A stretch of 24,776 bases of DNA from Actinomycetes bacterium (GTDB taxonomy: Bacteria > Actinomycetota > Actinomycetes > Propionibacteriales > Propionibacteriaceae). The translations under genes were made by a program, and so were the position numbers. Shown here in pieces: positions 1 through 7,317 of the stretch. Below the pieces are notes generated by a model that had not been told where the DNA came from, searched no databases, and saw nothing but the letters and a program-made list of their open reading frames with translations. The stretch is taken from assembly GCA_023442485.1 (NCBI GenBank), contig JAEZZG010000048.1, positions 1 to 24,776 of the forward strand, read 5' to 3'. Every line of letters begins with the position of its first letter. Positions within the stretch are counted from its first letter, which is position 1.

Positions 1-522
1 GATCCGATCTCCAGCGCCGAAGCCTCGGCCATGCTTGCCACAGTGATCAACGAAGTGAGGAAGGATCCACACATCAGCCAGGTCGCTGTCCATTGTTGCT
101 CGGGGCCGATCCCGGTCGACGTGGTCGCCACTGCAGGATTCGACACACTCAGTTTCGATACTGCCGTCGTCGCCGGTCGCCGTGACCAGCTCGATCAATT
201 GGGGCAGTGGTGTGATCGGGGAGGACGGGTTTGGCTGGGGTGCTTGTCCACCTATCCGGATTATCTAGAGGTAGCCCGCAAGTCGCCGGCGGCCATCGGT
301 GTCACAGACGCCGATCGACTACGCCGGATCGCAATCAACCAGATGGTTGCGGATTCGTTGCATCTGCTGAGTGAGGTTGCAGATCCGGTGCGCATTCAGG
401 ACACTGTGGTGTTGACCCCCGCCTGCGGACTCTCAGGTTTTTCTACCCGCGATGCGATCAATGCGATGAAGGTGTTGGGTGTGGTTGCCGAAGAAGTCAC
501 ATCTCGGATCAACTCCGAATGA
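1..522 (+). CDS. MetE/UroD-like zinc-dependent protein, 3' part only
   Basis: The reading frame is open from base 1 to the stop at 520-522, so only the C-terminal part (about 173 residues) is visible and the start lies upstream of the window. Two motifs match the cobalamin-independent methionine synthase/uroporphyrinogen decarboxylase fold: a His-Cys-Cys-Ser-Gly-Pro-Ile-Pro block (codons from about 91) and Thr-Pro-Ala-Cys-Gly-Leu-Ser-Gly near the C-terminus (about 415-440). In MetE-type enzymes the corresponding His, Cys and distal Cys bind the catalytic zinc. Many actinobacteria carry a short MetE-like protein of unknown substrate beside gatCAB, often with ligA between them. Here no ligA follows. 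Family assignment is fairly secure; the actual reaction is unknown. Confidence 0.75.
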   Translation, partial: DPISSAEASAMLATVINEVRKDPHISQVAVHCCSGPIPVDVVATAGFDTLSFDTAVVAGRRDQLDQLGQWCDRGGRVWLGCLSTYPDYLEVARKSPAAIGVTDADRLRRIAINQMVADSLHLLSEVADPVRIQDTVVLTPACGLSGFSTRDAINAMKVLGVVAEEVTSRINSE

Positions 523-613
523 CCGCCGTCTAGGCCAAACTCCGGCCAACCCCCATCCGCCTTGCCCCTTGCCACCATCCATGCGCCACTTTCGTTGCCT
601 TTGGCTGCCTCGA

Positions 614-619
614 TAAGAT
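614..619 (+). promoter_or_regulatory. putative -10 box of a leaderless transcript
   Basis: TAAGAT lies seven bases before the ATG at 627. That spacing would place the transcription start on the start codon. No Shine-Dalgarno sequence precedes any of the clustered ATGs at 618, 621 and 627. This favours a leaderless mRNA starting at 627. Confidence 0.35.
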
Positions 620-626
620 GATGAAC

Positions 627-845
627 ATGGGCCTGTTCTCCAACCTTGACCTCAACCTCGACACTGCCTCGAATGTTCAACCGCGTCCCGGGAAGCCACG
701 CCGCGGCGTCTGGGCTCCGGTCTTGGTCCCGACCACTCGAGCGAAGAAATGGGGGCGGATTTGGGCAGGCCTCGCCTTGATCGCCATGGTGGCCATCATC
801 TTCAGGGTGGGATACTTCTTCTACCTCACCGTCCAGATGATCTAA
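627..845 (+). CDS. small single-pass membrane protein
   Basis: I do not recognise this gene. It encodes about 72 residues: a polar, Pro/Arg-rich N-terminal half, then Arg/Lys residues just before one strongly hydrophobic helix (roughly residues 45-65) and a short C-terminus. The pattern suggests an inner-membrane protein with a cytoplasmic N-terminus. ATGs at 618, 621 and 627 are all in frame. I chose 627 because TAAGAT sits seven bases upstream and there is no ribosome binding site, which fits a leaderless start. It lies alone between the MetE-like gene and gatC, same strand. The opposite strand is also open over part of this stretch, so coding status is probable rather than certain. Confidence 0.55.
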   Translation: MGLFSNLDLNLDTASNVQPRPGKPRRGVWAPVLVPTTRAKKWGRIWAGLALIAMVAIIFRVGYFFYLTVQMI

Positions 846-910
846 CTCAGGTAGCTTGGTCGGCGAGACTAGGTTTCATGGTCAAAATCCGCAATCTGGC
901 GGTTTCACTC

Positions 911-922
911 TAGGATAGGCAG
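911..922 (+). promoter_or_regulatory. putative -10 region for gatCAB
   Basis: TAGGAT followed by AGGCAG, about 60 bases before the gatC start. The same 11-mer AGGATAGGCAG recurs at 4443-4453 before the type VII-like operon. Similar -10 plus GGC-rich discriminators precede lgt and the gene at 15286. No good -35 hexamer is visible at the usual distance. Confidence 0.4.
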
Positions 923-976
923 AGTTGACAACTTCCGGTGTCGTTCGTCGGCATCGACTGATCATTCAAGGAGACC

Positions 977-1279
977 ATGGTGGCTTTGACACCTGACGAG
1001 GTCGCTCGGCTCGGTCATCTCGCCCGGATCCGGCTCAGTGACGAGGAGTGCGCGTTGCTGGCTCCCCAGCTCGATCTCATCCTCGAATCCGTGGCCGTGG
1101 TGTCCGAGGTTGCCCGCGCCGACGTGAATCCTACCTCCCACGCCCTTGACCTCACCAATGTTTTTCGAGAAGACGCCATCACCGAGTCGATGTCTCCCGA
1201 CGACATCCTCGCTGGTGCTCCGCGAGTGGAAGACCAGCGATTTAGAGTCCCGCACATTCTGGCTGAGGAGGCAGAGTAA
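977..1279 (+). CDS. gatC: Asp-tRNA(Asn)/Glu-tRNA(Gln) amidotransferase subunit C
   Basis: This 100-residue protein matches GatC in length and in its opening Leu-Thr-Pro-Asp-Glu-Val-Ala-Arg-Leu-Gly-His-Leu-Ala-Arg-Ile-Arg-Leu segment. GatC is the small stabilising subunit that wraps around the GatA-GatB interface in the GatCAB transamidosome. AAGGAG at 969-973, just upstream of ATG 977, is a clear ribosome binding site. The stop codon at 1277-1279 directly abuts the gatA ATG at 1280, so the two are translationally coupled. The gatC-gatA-gatB order is the standard one. Its presence implies that the organism makes Gln-tRNA, Asn-tRNA or both by the indirect route. The C-terminal Arg-Val-Pro-His-Ile-Leu segment is typical of the family. 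Confidence 0.95.
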   Translation: MVALTPDEVARLGHLARIRLSDEECALLAPQLDLILESVAVVSEVARADVNPTSHALDLTNVFREDAITESMSPDDILAGAPRVEDQRFRVPHILAEEAE

Positions 1280-2809
1280 ATGACTGAACTGATTTATCGC
1301 TCAGCCGTCGAACTCGGCCAGATGATCGCCACCAAACAGGTCACGTCGCGTGAAGTCACCGAGGCCTTCTTGGACCGAATCGAATCCTTCGAGTCTAAGA
1401 TCAAGGCCTTCATCACCCTCAACGATCAGGCCTTATCCGATGCTGACGCGATCGATGCGAGGATTCAATCCGGCGAAACCCTCTCCCCGCTGGCAGGAGT
1501 GCCGATTGCGGTCAAGGATCTGTTCTGCACGAAGGGGCTGCGCACCACCGCCGGATCGAAAATCCTGAGCAACTGGGTTCCGCCGTATGACTCCACCGTC
1601 ACCACCCGACTCCTCGATGCCGGGATGGTGGTACTTGGGAAGACCAACCTGGACGAGTTCGCGATGGGGTCATCAACGGAGACCTCTTTTATCGGTCCCT
1701 CACACAATCCATGGGATCTCGAACGAACTCCGGGGGGATCAGGTGGCGGGTCCTCTGCTGCCGTTGCAGGCTATCTAGCCCCACTAGCCACGGGTACCGA
1801 TACCGGTGGTTCGATCCGTGCCCCCGGCGCCTACACCGGAACCGTCGGAATCAAGCCGACCTACGGTGGTGTCTCCCGCTATGGCGTGATCGCGATGGCC
1901 TCTTCCTTAGACCAGCCCGGCCCGGTGGCCCGCAATGTTTTAGACGCCGCCCACCTGCATCAGGTGATGGGCGGATATGACCCGATGGATTCCACCTCGA
2001 TCAATCAACCGCTGCCGGATCTCCTCGGTGCGGTTCGTCGTGCCGACGTTAAGGGGATGAAGATCGGTGTCGTTAAGGAACTTGGTGGCGAAGGCTACCA
2101 GCCTGGGGTTGAGGCTCGGTTCCGAGAGGCCGTCGATGCCTTGATTGAGGCAGGTGCCGAGGTTCGCGAGGTGTCGTGTCCGCACTTCGACTACTCGTTG
2201 GCTACCTACTACTTGATCATGCCCGCCGAGGTATCGTCCAACCTGGCTCGTTTCGACGGTATTCGCTACGGTCTTCGCGTCGGTGATGACGGATCGAACT
2301 CGGTCGCCGATGTGATGGAGTTGACCCGGGATGACGGTTTCGGGGCCGAGGCAAAACGCCGCATCATCTTAGGCACCTATGCCTTGTCGTCGGGATATTA
2401 CGACGCCTATTACGGCTCAGCCCAGAAGGTGCGCACCCTGATCCGTCAAGATTTCGAGAATGCCTTCGCTTCCTGTGATGTTCTCATCTCCCCGGCAACG
2501 CCGACGACCGCCTTCAAACTCGGCGAGAGAATCAACGACCCGATGGCCATGTACAAGGCCGACCTGTGTACCATCCCGGCGAACCTGGCTGGAAATGCGG
2601 CAGGTTCCTTCCCCATCGGGTTGTCTGAGGACTCAATGCCGGTCGGTCTGCAGGTGATGGCACCCGTGATGAGGGATGATCTGGTCTACCAAGTGGGTGC
2701 CTGTGTGGAGCAGATCTTCACGCAAGAATGGGGCGGCGAGTTGACCCTTCAAGCACGAGGGCTTGACGGTCACGCGGCGTCGGTGGCGACTTCGACGGAG
2801 AAGAACTGA
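1280..2809 (+). CDS. gatA: Asp-tRNA(Asn)/Glu-tRNA(Gln) amidotransferase subunit A
   Basis: A 509-residue amidase-signature enzyme that hydrolyses glutamine and feeds ammonia to GatB. The Ser-cisSer-Lys triad is readable: Lys79 in VPIAVKD, Ser154 in the PGGSGGGSSA signature, and Ser178 in TGTDTGGSIR. These positions coincide with those of characterised bacterial GatA. The KPTYGGVSRYG block follows at about 192-202. The start abuts the gatC stop with no gap, and the gatB start lies 13 bases after the gatA stop. Full length, no disruption seen. Confidence 0.97.
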   Translation: MTELIYRSAVELGQMIATKQVTSREVTEAFLDRIESFESKIKAFITLNDQALSDADAIDARIQSGETLSPLAGVPIAVKDLFCTKGLRTTAGSKILSNWVPPYDSTVTTRLLDAGMVVLGKTNLDEFAMGSSTETSFIGPSHNPWDLERTPGGSGGGSSAAVAGYLAPLATGTDTGGSIRAPGAYTGTVGIKPTYGGVSRYGVIAMASSLDQPGPVARNVLDAAHLHQVMGGYDPMDSTSINQPLPDLLGAVRRADVKGMKIGVVKELGGEGYQPGVEARFREAVDALIEAGAEVREVSCPHFDYSLATYYLIMPAEVSSNLARFDGIRYGLRVGDDGSNSVADVMELTRDDGFGAEAKRRIILGTYALSSGYYDAYYGSAQKVRTLIRQDFENAFASCDVLISPATPTTAFKLGERINDPMAMYKADLCTIPANLAGNAAGSFPIGLSEDSMPVGLQVMAPVMRDDLVYQVGACVEQIFTQEWGGELTLQARGLDGHAASVATSTEKN

Positions 2810-2822
2810 GGAGGGGCGAATC

Positions 2823-4310
2823 ATGATGGATGAGTTGATGGATTTTGACGAGGCCATGGAGCGGTTCGACCCTGTTCTCGGCCTAGAGGTTCACGTCGAA
2901 CTCAATACCAAGTCGAAGATGTGGTGCGGCTGTTCCACTGATTCTTTCGCCGAACCCAACACCAATGTGTGCCCGGTTTGTCTAGGCCTGCCGGGATCTT
3001 TGCCAGTAGTCAACGGTAAGGCCGTAGAGTCCGCGATTCGGATTGGTCTGGCCCTCAATTGCGAGATTGCTCAGTGGTGCCGGTTTGCGCGCAAGAACTA
3101 CTTCTATCCGGACATGACGAAGAACTATCAGATCTCGCAATATGACGAGCCGATCTGTTTCGACGGCGAGGTTGAGGTCGAAGTGGACGGAATCTCTTTC
3201 ACGATCCCGGTCGAGCGAGCCCACATGGAAGAAGATGCCGGGAAATCGGTGCACATGGGAAGTTCCGGACGCATCCACGGCGCCGACTATTCGCTGATGG
3301 ATTACAACCGAGCCGGTGTCCCGCTGATCGAGATCGTCACCAAACCGATTATGGGGACCGGACGTCACGCACCCGAGGTTGGGCGGGCCTACATGGCTTA
3401 TCTGCGCGAAATGATGAAAGCCCTTGACGTCTCGGAAGCCCGCATGGAGCAGGGCAATATGCGTTGTGATGCCAACGTTTCGCTCATGCCGAAGGGGTCG
3501 AGCCAGTTGGGTACCAGGACGGAGACGAAGAATGTCAACTCCCTCCGATCCGTCGAGGGTGCGTTGCGTTACGAGATCTGCCGTCAGGCCGCGATCTTGG
3601 CTTCCGGTGGCAAGGTTAAACAGGAAACCAGGATGTGGAATGAGGACGGCTACACCACAGCGGGGCGTTCCAAAGAGCAGGCCGAAGATTATCGCTACTT
3701 CCCAGAACCTGATCTGGTTCCGGTATGTACCAGCCAAGAGCGCATCGAAGAACTGCGCAAGACCTTGCCTGAACCTCCAGGCCGCAAGAGGGCAAGGCTG
3801 CAGCAAGAGTGGGGTTTCTCTGACGCCGAGATGCGCGACATCGCAGGTGCGCACGCCATCGATCTCATCGCAGAAACGGTAGAGGCCGGGTGCGGCGCCT
3901 CAGCGGCGAAGAAATGGTGGCTGACAGAGCTTGCTCGACGCGCGAACGAGGATGGTATCGGGCTCGACGAGTTGACCATCACCCCCGCCCAGGTGGCTGA
4001 GATTCAAGCCCTTGTCGATCGGGGAGAGATCAACGACAAACTCGCCCGGCAGGTCTTCGACGGTGTCCTAGCTGGCGAGGGGTCACCTGATCAGATTGTC
4101 GCCAATCGCGGTCTTGCCGTGGTCTCGGATACCGGGGCGCTCAGTGCCGCCGTGGATGAAGCTATCGCTGCGAACCCTGATATCGCCGACAAGATTCGCG
4201 CCGGCAAGGTTCAGGCTGCCGGTGCCTTGATCGGCACTGTCATGAAACAGATGAAAGGGCAGGCTGACGCGGCGAAGGTTCGCGAACTGATCCTAGATAA
4301 ACTCACCTAG
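2823..4310 (+). CDS. gatB: Asp-tRNA(Asn)/Glu-tRNA(Gln) amidotransferase subunit B
   Basis: The 495-residue GatB activates the misacylated Glu or Asp on tRNA with ATP and transfers ammonia to it. Visible family features are the VLGLEVHVEL opening, a four-cysteine zinc cluster (MWCGCS followed by VCPVC about 13 residues later), the GADYSLMDYNRAGVPLIEIV block, EARMEQGNMRCDANVS, the YRYFPEPDL motif, and the C-terminal helical YqeY-like tail. I chose ATG 2823 (a second ATG is at 2826) because GAGGAGGGG stands just before it. The longer in-frame extension to 2763 would overlap gatA by 47 bases and lacks family similarity. A strong terminator follows at 4383-4416, ending the gatCAB unit. Confidence 0.97.
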   Translation: MMDELMDFDEAMERFDPVLGLEVHVELNTKSKMWCGCSTDSFAEPNTNVCPVCLGLPGSLPVVNGKAVESAIRIGLALNCEIAQWCRFARKNYFYPDMTKNYQISQYDEPICFDGEVEVEVDGISFTIPVERAHMEEDAGKSVHMGSSGRIHGADYSLMDYNRAGVPLIEIVTKPIMGTGRHAPEVGRAYMAYLREMMKALDVSEARMEQGNMRCDANVSLMPKGSSQLGTRTETKNVNSLRSVEGALRYEICRQAAILASGGKVKQETRMWNEDGYTTAGRSKEQAEDYRYFPEPDLVPVCTSQERIEELRKTLPEPPGRKRARLQQEWGFSDAEMRDIAGAHAIDLIAETVEAGCGASAAKKWWLTELARRANEDGIGLDELTITPAQVAEIQALVDRGEINDKLARQVFDGVLAGEGSPDQIVANRGLAVVSDTGALSAAVDEAIAANPDIADKIRAGKVQAAGALIGTVMKQMKGQADAAKVRELILDKLT

Positions 4311-4382
4311 AATGTTCGCGGGCTCGTCCGACTGTGATCCCACAATGTGCAGACGGGCATCGCAGCCGAGACCAAATTCTTC

Positions 4383-4416
4383 GAGGCTGGGGAAGTTATC
4401 CCCAGCCTCTTTCTTT
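4383..4416 (+). terminator. intrinsic terminator after gatB
   Basis: A perfect 11-bp inverted repeat, GAGGCTGGGGA (4383-4393) and TCCCCAGCCTC (4399-4409), encloses a 5-base loop and is followed at once by TTTCTTT-type sequence (4410-4416). It lies 73 bases after the gatB stop and separates gatCAB from the next operon. It is the clearest rho-independent terminator in the window. Confidence 0.9.
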
Positions 4417-4441
4417 CCTGGCACTTCAATCAGTCAACTCC

Positions 4442-4453
4442 GAGGATAGGCAG
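4442..4453 (+). promoter_or_regulatory. putative -10 region for the type VII-like operon
   Basis: GAGGAT followed by AGGCAG, 22 bases before the start codon at 4476. It shares AGGATAGGCAG with the sequence before gatC (912-922). A TGGCAC-like hexamer lies 17 bases upstream but is a weak -35 match. The position just after a strong terminator supports an independent promoter here. Confidence 0.35.
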
Positions 4454-4475
4454 TGACTGGTTCTAAGGAGGTGTC

Positions 4476-4808
4476 ATGGCTGATCCCGATCTCTCATCGT
4501 CAACCACAGTGCTCACCATCGTCTTCAGCCGCGTCGGTGAACAAGGAATCCATCTCAAACGCATCGCCGACCAAATGTCGTCGTCTGCCCACCTTATCCG
4601 GCAGGTTTCACCCGATATTTTCGGCCGCCTGATCGGCAGCGCTGCTCACTTGACTGAACCAGCTACCTCATCGGCCCATCGACGCTTCGTCGACACCCTC
4701 AGTCAAGCCATCGCTGAACTCGGAGGGAGGATCGCAGATTCAGTTCGGGCGTATTCAACCTATGAGAGCCAATGCCAAGAGTTGGTGGGCAGTCACTCAT
4801 GGCGATAG
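4476..4808 (+). CDS. small helical EspC/WXG100-like protein, type VII accessory candidate
   Basis: This 110-residue protein has no TM segment or signal peptide. Its sequence suggests two amphipathic helices (about residues 10-45 and 60-104) joined by a short turn, the layout of WXG100/EspC-type ESX secretion partners. The C-terminal helix ends in a Tyr-containing acidic stretch (AYSTYESQCQEL) reminiscent of, but not identical to, the YxxxD/E tail of ESX substrates. A strong Shine-Dalgarno (AAGGAGGTG) precedes ATG 4476. Its end overlaps the next gene by 10 bases, and that gene in turn overlaps the WXG-lipase gene, so all three are probably cotranslated. By analogy with small helical partners encoded beside LXG effectors, it may pair with the WXG region of the large protein. 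The family call is tentative. Confidence 0.6.
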   Translation: MADPDLSSSTTVLTIVFSRVGEQGIHLKRIADQMSSSAHLIRQVSPDIFGRLIGSAAHLTEPATSSAHRRFVDTLSQAIAELGGRIADSVRAYSTYESQCQELVGSHSWR

Positions 4809-5536
4809 ATCATCCTGCAACTCAGTTGAATAAATTCCTGTCCACCATTGACGCTTCCCTTCACCAAGCCGTGCTTGCCAAGGCAGTCTGTGGTCAGGCA
4901 TCTGTCTCGATCTCTTCCGATGGCGTGTTACGCGACGTCTGCCTCTCCGTGTCCAGGTGTGATCTAGCCGATCTGCCTGTGGTGCTAGCCGATATCGAAA
5001 GGGCGTGGCTATTGGCATGGACTGGGTTATCCGCGCATTATTGCGGGCGAGGTACGGTCGCTGGGGTTGAGCTACTCGCGCTCGAGTCCGGCCACCTTTC
5101 AACTCAGGAAATCCCAGGTATCAGAAGAGCAGTCCCTGACCCTCCGGTCCGTCGGCGAAGGCCTTTCTCGCTGTGCGACGAGACGATTCAATCTCGGTTT
5201 TCTACCGCCTTCTGTCGCGGATTAAAATCCGTTCACCGTCTCCCAGACGCTCAGCTCCGGACCACAGTCAACCAGCCCTGGTCTACGGTTGCAGCCATCG
5301 ATGACTGGGACCCGGGTCAGATTGAATCCCTCTGGTATCGCCTGCCGTCGACCCCGGTCACAGGTGGGTTCTTGGCAGCGCGTCACAACGGTTTTGGCCT
5401 ACACACCATCACCGCGTGTCCACCTGATAGCGGATCGACGGGGTGGGATGCGTTAGGGATTGTCTCCGAACTGTTCGATCTGTTCGCCAGCGCCAGCATG
5501 TTCGTCAATGGCTGCAGCCAGGAGGTGACTCCTTGA
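4799..5536 (+). CDS. YbaB/EspL-like protein, possible type VII chaperone
   Basis: A 245-residue protein. Residues 10-75 resemble the YbaB/EbfC fold: a helix, then a Ser-Val-Ser-Ile-Ser-Ser-Asp-Gly-Val-Leu-Arg-Asp-Val strand pair (about 35-48), then a helix. YbaB-like proteins recur in actinobacterial ESX loci; EspL of mycobacterial ESX-1 is one. An Arg-rich linker (about 110-121) leads to a C-terminal part of about 120 residues that I do not recognise. I chose ATG 4799, which overlaps the preceding gene by 10 bases; an in-frame ATG at 4772 with GAGAG upstream is an alternative. The stop codon TGA (5534-5536) overlaps the TTG start of the lipase gene. Likely role: chaperone or assembly factor for the neighbouring effector, inferred from context only. 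Confidence 0.6.
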   Translation: MAIDHPATQLNKFLSTIDASLHQAVLAKAVCGQASVSISSDGVLRDVCLSVSRCDLADLPVVLADIERAWLLAWTGLSAHYCGRGTVAGVELLALESGHLSTQEIPGIRRAVPDPPVRRRRPFSLCDETIQSRFSTAFCRGLKSVHRLPDAQLRTTVNQPWSTVAAIDDWDPGQIESLWYRLPSTPVTGGFLAARHNGFGLHTITACPPDSGSTGWDALGIVSELFDLFASASMFVNGCSQEVTP

Positions 5537-7053
5537 CCCTCAGCCAAGCCGGGCTCGCTGCGGCTAGTCAGGTCTTGTCGCAGATCACCTGCCCTCCCGA
5601 CTATCAACTTGACCCATCCATCACATCTGGTCTCGACCGTCACTATCAGCTTACTGACCTCGTCTGTGCTGCGATCAGCTCAAATGTGATGATGGCCCCG
5701 TGGGATTGGGTTCTCGGTTCCATTCTCGAGGCGCTGATCAACCACCTCGGCTACTTCCAGTCCATCCTGACTGACCTGACCGGCGACTCCACGGGCCTAT
5801 CTCTTGTCGTGACAGATAACACCCGTTGTCAACAGCTAATAGACGGACTCAATCGTCAGCTCGATCATGTGCGCAGACACGTTGGTGAAAGCTGGACCGG
5901 TGAAGCCGGAGACCAATGCCAGTCGACCCTCAACCTGCTTGCCGATGTGCTCAACTCCTACCCTGGGGCGATTCACTCACTCAATCAAGGTTTCACCTCC
6001 ATGGCTAGGGCTGTTGCAGACACCAAGGACGTGGTCATCACGATCGTCGTGGACATGATCAGTCACATTCTGCAACGGGCAGGGGCCCTGATCGCGACCT
6101 TGGGCTGGTGTCTTGGCGTACCTGGTGGTCTAGCCATCATCGCTTCGGCAACAATGGCCTTCATCTCATCAATGGCAGGCTATATCGCCCTTCACGCTCG
6201 CACCGTCTGCCAAACCATCACCGCCATGATCGCGACCTGCGCCGAGATCGCCGGTCAGATTTCTGGAGTCGGTGTCAGCCTTGACCAAGCCGCTTACGCG
6301 CTTGTCCACCAAGAATCCGCACCGGTTTTTGATCCATCCATTGCAGGCAGCGGCCCCACCACTTTTTCCGTTCCATCCTCCAGCGACCAAGACATTGCCC
6401 GAGTTGTTGCAGCTCTGGGACGAAAGCAGCCGCTACCGCCAGGATGGGCACACATGTCCGATGCTGAGCTGCGAGCGATCGGCATCGATCCTGCCTTACT
6501 GGAATCACCCAACGGATTCAGTGCCGGGATTTTCCGTCATCAAGGATCCGGACGCATCATCGTGGCCTTCGCCGGAACCGACTTCTCGGACCTCGACGGC
6601 GACGTAACCGAAGACCTCGTTGGGGCCCTCACCGTCTCCGATCAAAGCCGCAATGTGATTACGTTGACCGAGGCCATCCGCTCATCTGAGTTGAATCGGC
6701 AACTGATCGTCTACGCAGGCCACTCCCTTGGAGGCAGACTCGCAGCCGTGGCGGCGGCTGCGACCGGGAACCCGGCAGTAACCTACAACGCGGCCGGGGT
6801 CTCGGAGCCCACCATGGCGTATCTAGCTGCCCGTGCCGGAATCTCGAGGGAAGAACTAGACGAGTTCGTGATCCAATCTGTGCGTCGATACACCACAGAC
6901 GACGACATTCTCACCTGGATTCAGCAGAGCACTCCCGGTCTCCACCCATTGATTCCGGACGCGGTAGGAAGCCAGATTAACCTGGACGGTGAGGCGGGAT
7001 ATTTCGGTGGGGGACACTCCTTATCCAATGTGATTGAGGCAATGGAGCCGTGA
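5533..7053 (+). CDS. WXG-domain alpha/beta-hydrolase (class-3 lipase-like), candidate type VII effector
   Basis: A 506-residue protein in three parts. Residues 1-175 are mostly helical and hold a Trp-Thr-Gly turn at 121-123 inside ESWTGEAGDQ, the hallmark of WXG100-type secretion domains. Residues about 165-245 are strongly hydrophobic with Gly/Ala-rich stretches. Residues about 325-506 form an alpha/beta-hydrolase like class-3 lipases: IVAFAGTD (343-350, oxyanion region), nucleophile elbow GHSLGG with Ser398, Asp456-458 in TTDDDIL, and His495 in GGGHSLSNV, giving a complete triad. The TTG start at 5533 is chosen because AGGAGGTGA lies just before it; it overlaps the preceding stop. An ATG at 5443 would overlap the upstream gene by 94 bases. 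Likely a secreted lipase or esterase; the substrate is unknown and no immunity gene is evident. Confidence 0.75.
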   Translation: MTLSQAGLAAASQVLSQITCPPDYQLDPSITSGLDRHYQLTDLVCAAISSNVMMAPWDWVLGSILEALINHLGYFQSILTDLTGDSTGLSLVVTDNTRCQQLIDGLNRQLDHVRRHVGESWTGEAGDQCQSTLNLLADVLNSYPGAIHSLNQGFTSMARAVADTKDVVITIVVDMISHILQRAGALIATLGWCLGVPGGLAIIASATMAFISSMAGYIALHARTVCQTITAMIATCAEIAGQISGVGVSLDQAAYALVHQESAPVFDPSIAGSGPTTFSVPSSSDQDIARVVAALGRKQPLPPGWAHMSDAELRAIGIDPALLESPNGFSAGIFRHQGSGRIIVAFAGTDFSDLDGDVTEDLVGALTVSDQSRNVITLTEAIRSSELNRQLIVYAGHSLGGRLAAVAAAATGNPAVTYNAAGVSEPTMAYLAARAGISREELDEFVIQSVRRYTTDDDILTWIQQSTPGLHPLIPDAVGSQINLDGEAGYFGGGHSLSNVIEAMEP

Positions 7054-7257
7054 TGAATCACCACGAAATAGGCCGGTCCTTCCAGGCAGTGATGTGGGCA
7101 GGTCCCAGGCCTAGCAGTGCAGGCCAAGTCCAGTGATCGAGGGTGCTGATCCAAATGTGATGCCTGATTGCAGCGACGGTGAGCTGGTTGAAACACCTGG
7201 TCAATCCATCGTGTGCGCCACACCCTGGACGATGCCGAGAATCTGTGACCTGGTGCC

Positions 7258-7269
7258 TAGGATGGACGA
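7258..7269 (+). promoter_or_regulatory. putative -10 region for hisI-trpB
   Basis: TAGGAT followed by GGACGA, 54 bases before the hisI-trpB ATG. It resembles the TANGAT plus GG-rich discriminators seen before gatC, lgt and 15286. The rest of the 264-base gap (7054-7317) shows no convincing gene, T-box or Trp/His-rich leader peptide. A spaced inverted repeat TAGGCC/GGCCTA lies near 7068-7110 without a T-tract. Confidence 0.35.
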
Positions 7270-7317
7270 GGACACCTGCCTCACTAGCCACGCAGTTGTC
7301 ACGGGAGGAGATCACTG

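Noticed and set aside
396..680. 94-codon minus-strand frame across the end of the MetE-like gene
   Set aside because: It overlaps conserved MetE-like codons and has no start signal. The plus-strand membrane protein is the better call.
925..930. Perfect TTGACA hexamer before gatC
   Set aside because: No TANNNT box lies at 16-19 bases downstream, so it does not form a promoter. TAGGAT at 911 is preferred.
2982..3854. 290-codon open frame on the minus strand inside gatB
   Set aside because: It lies wholly within gatB, has no ribosome binding site or recognisable domain, and reflects the GC-biased third positions of the real gene.
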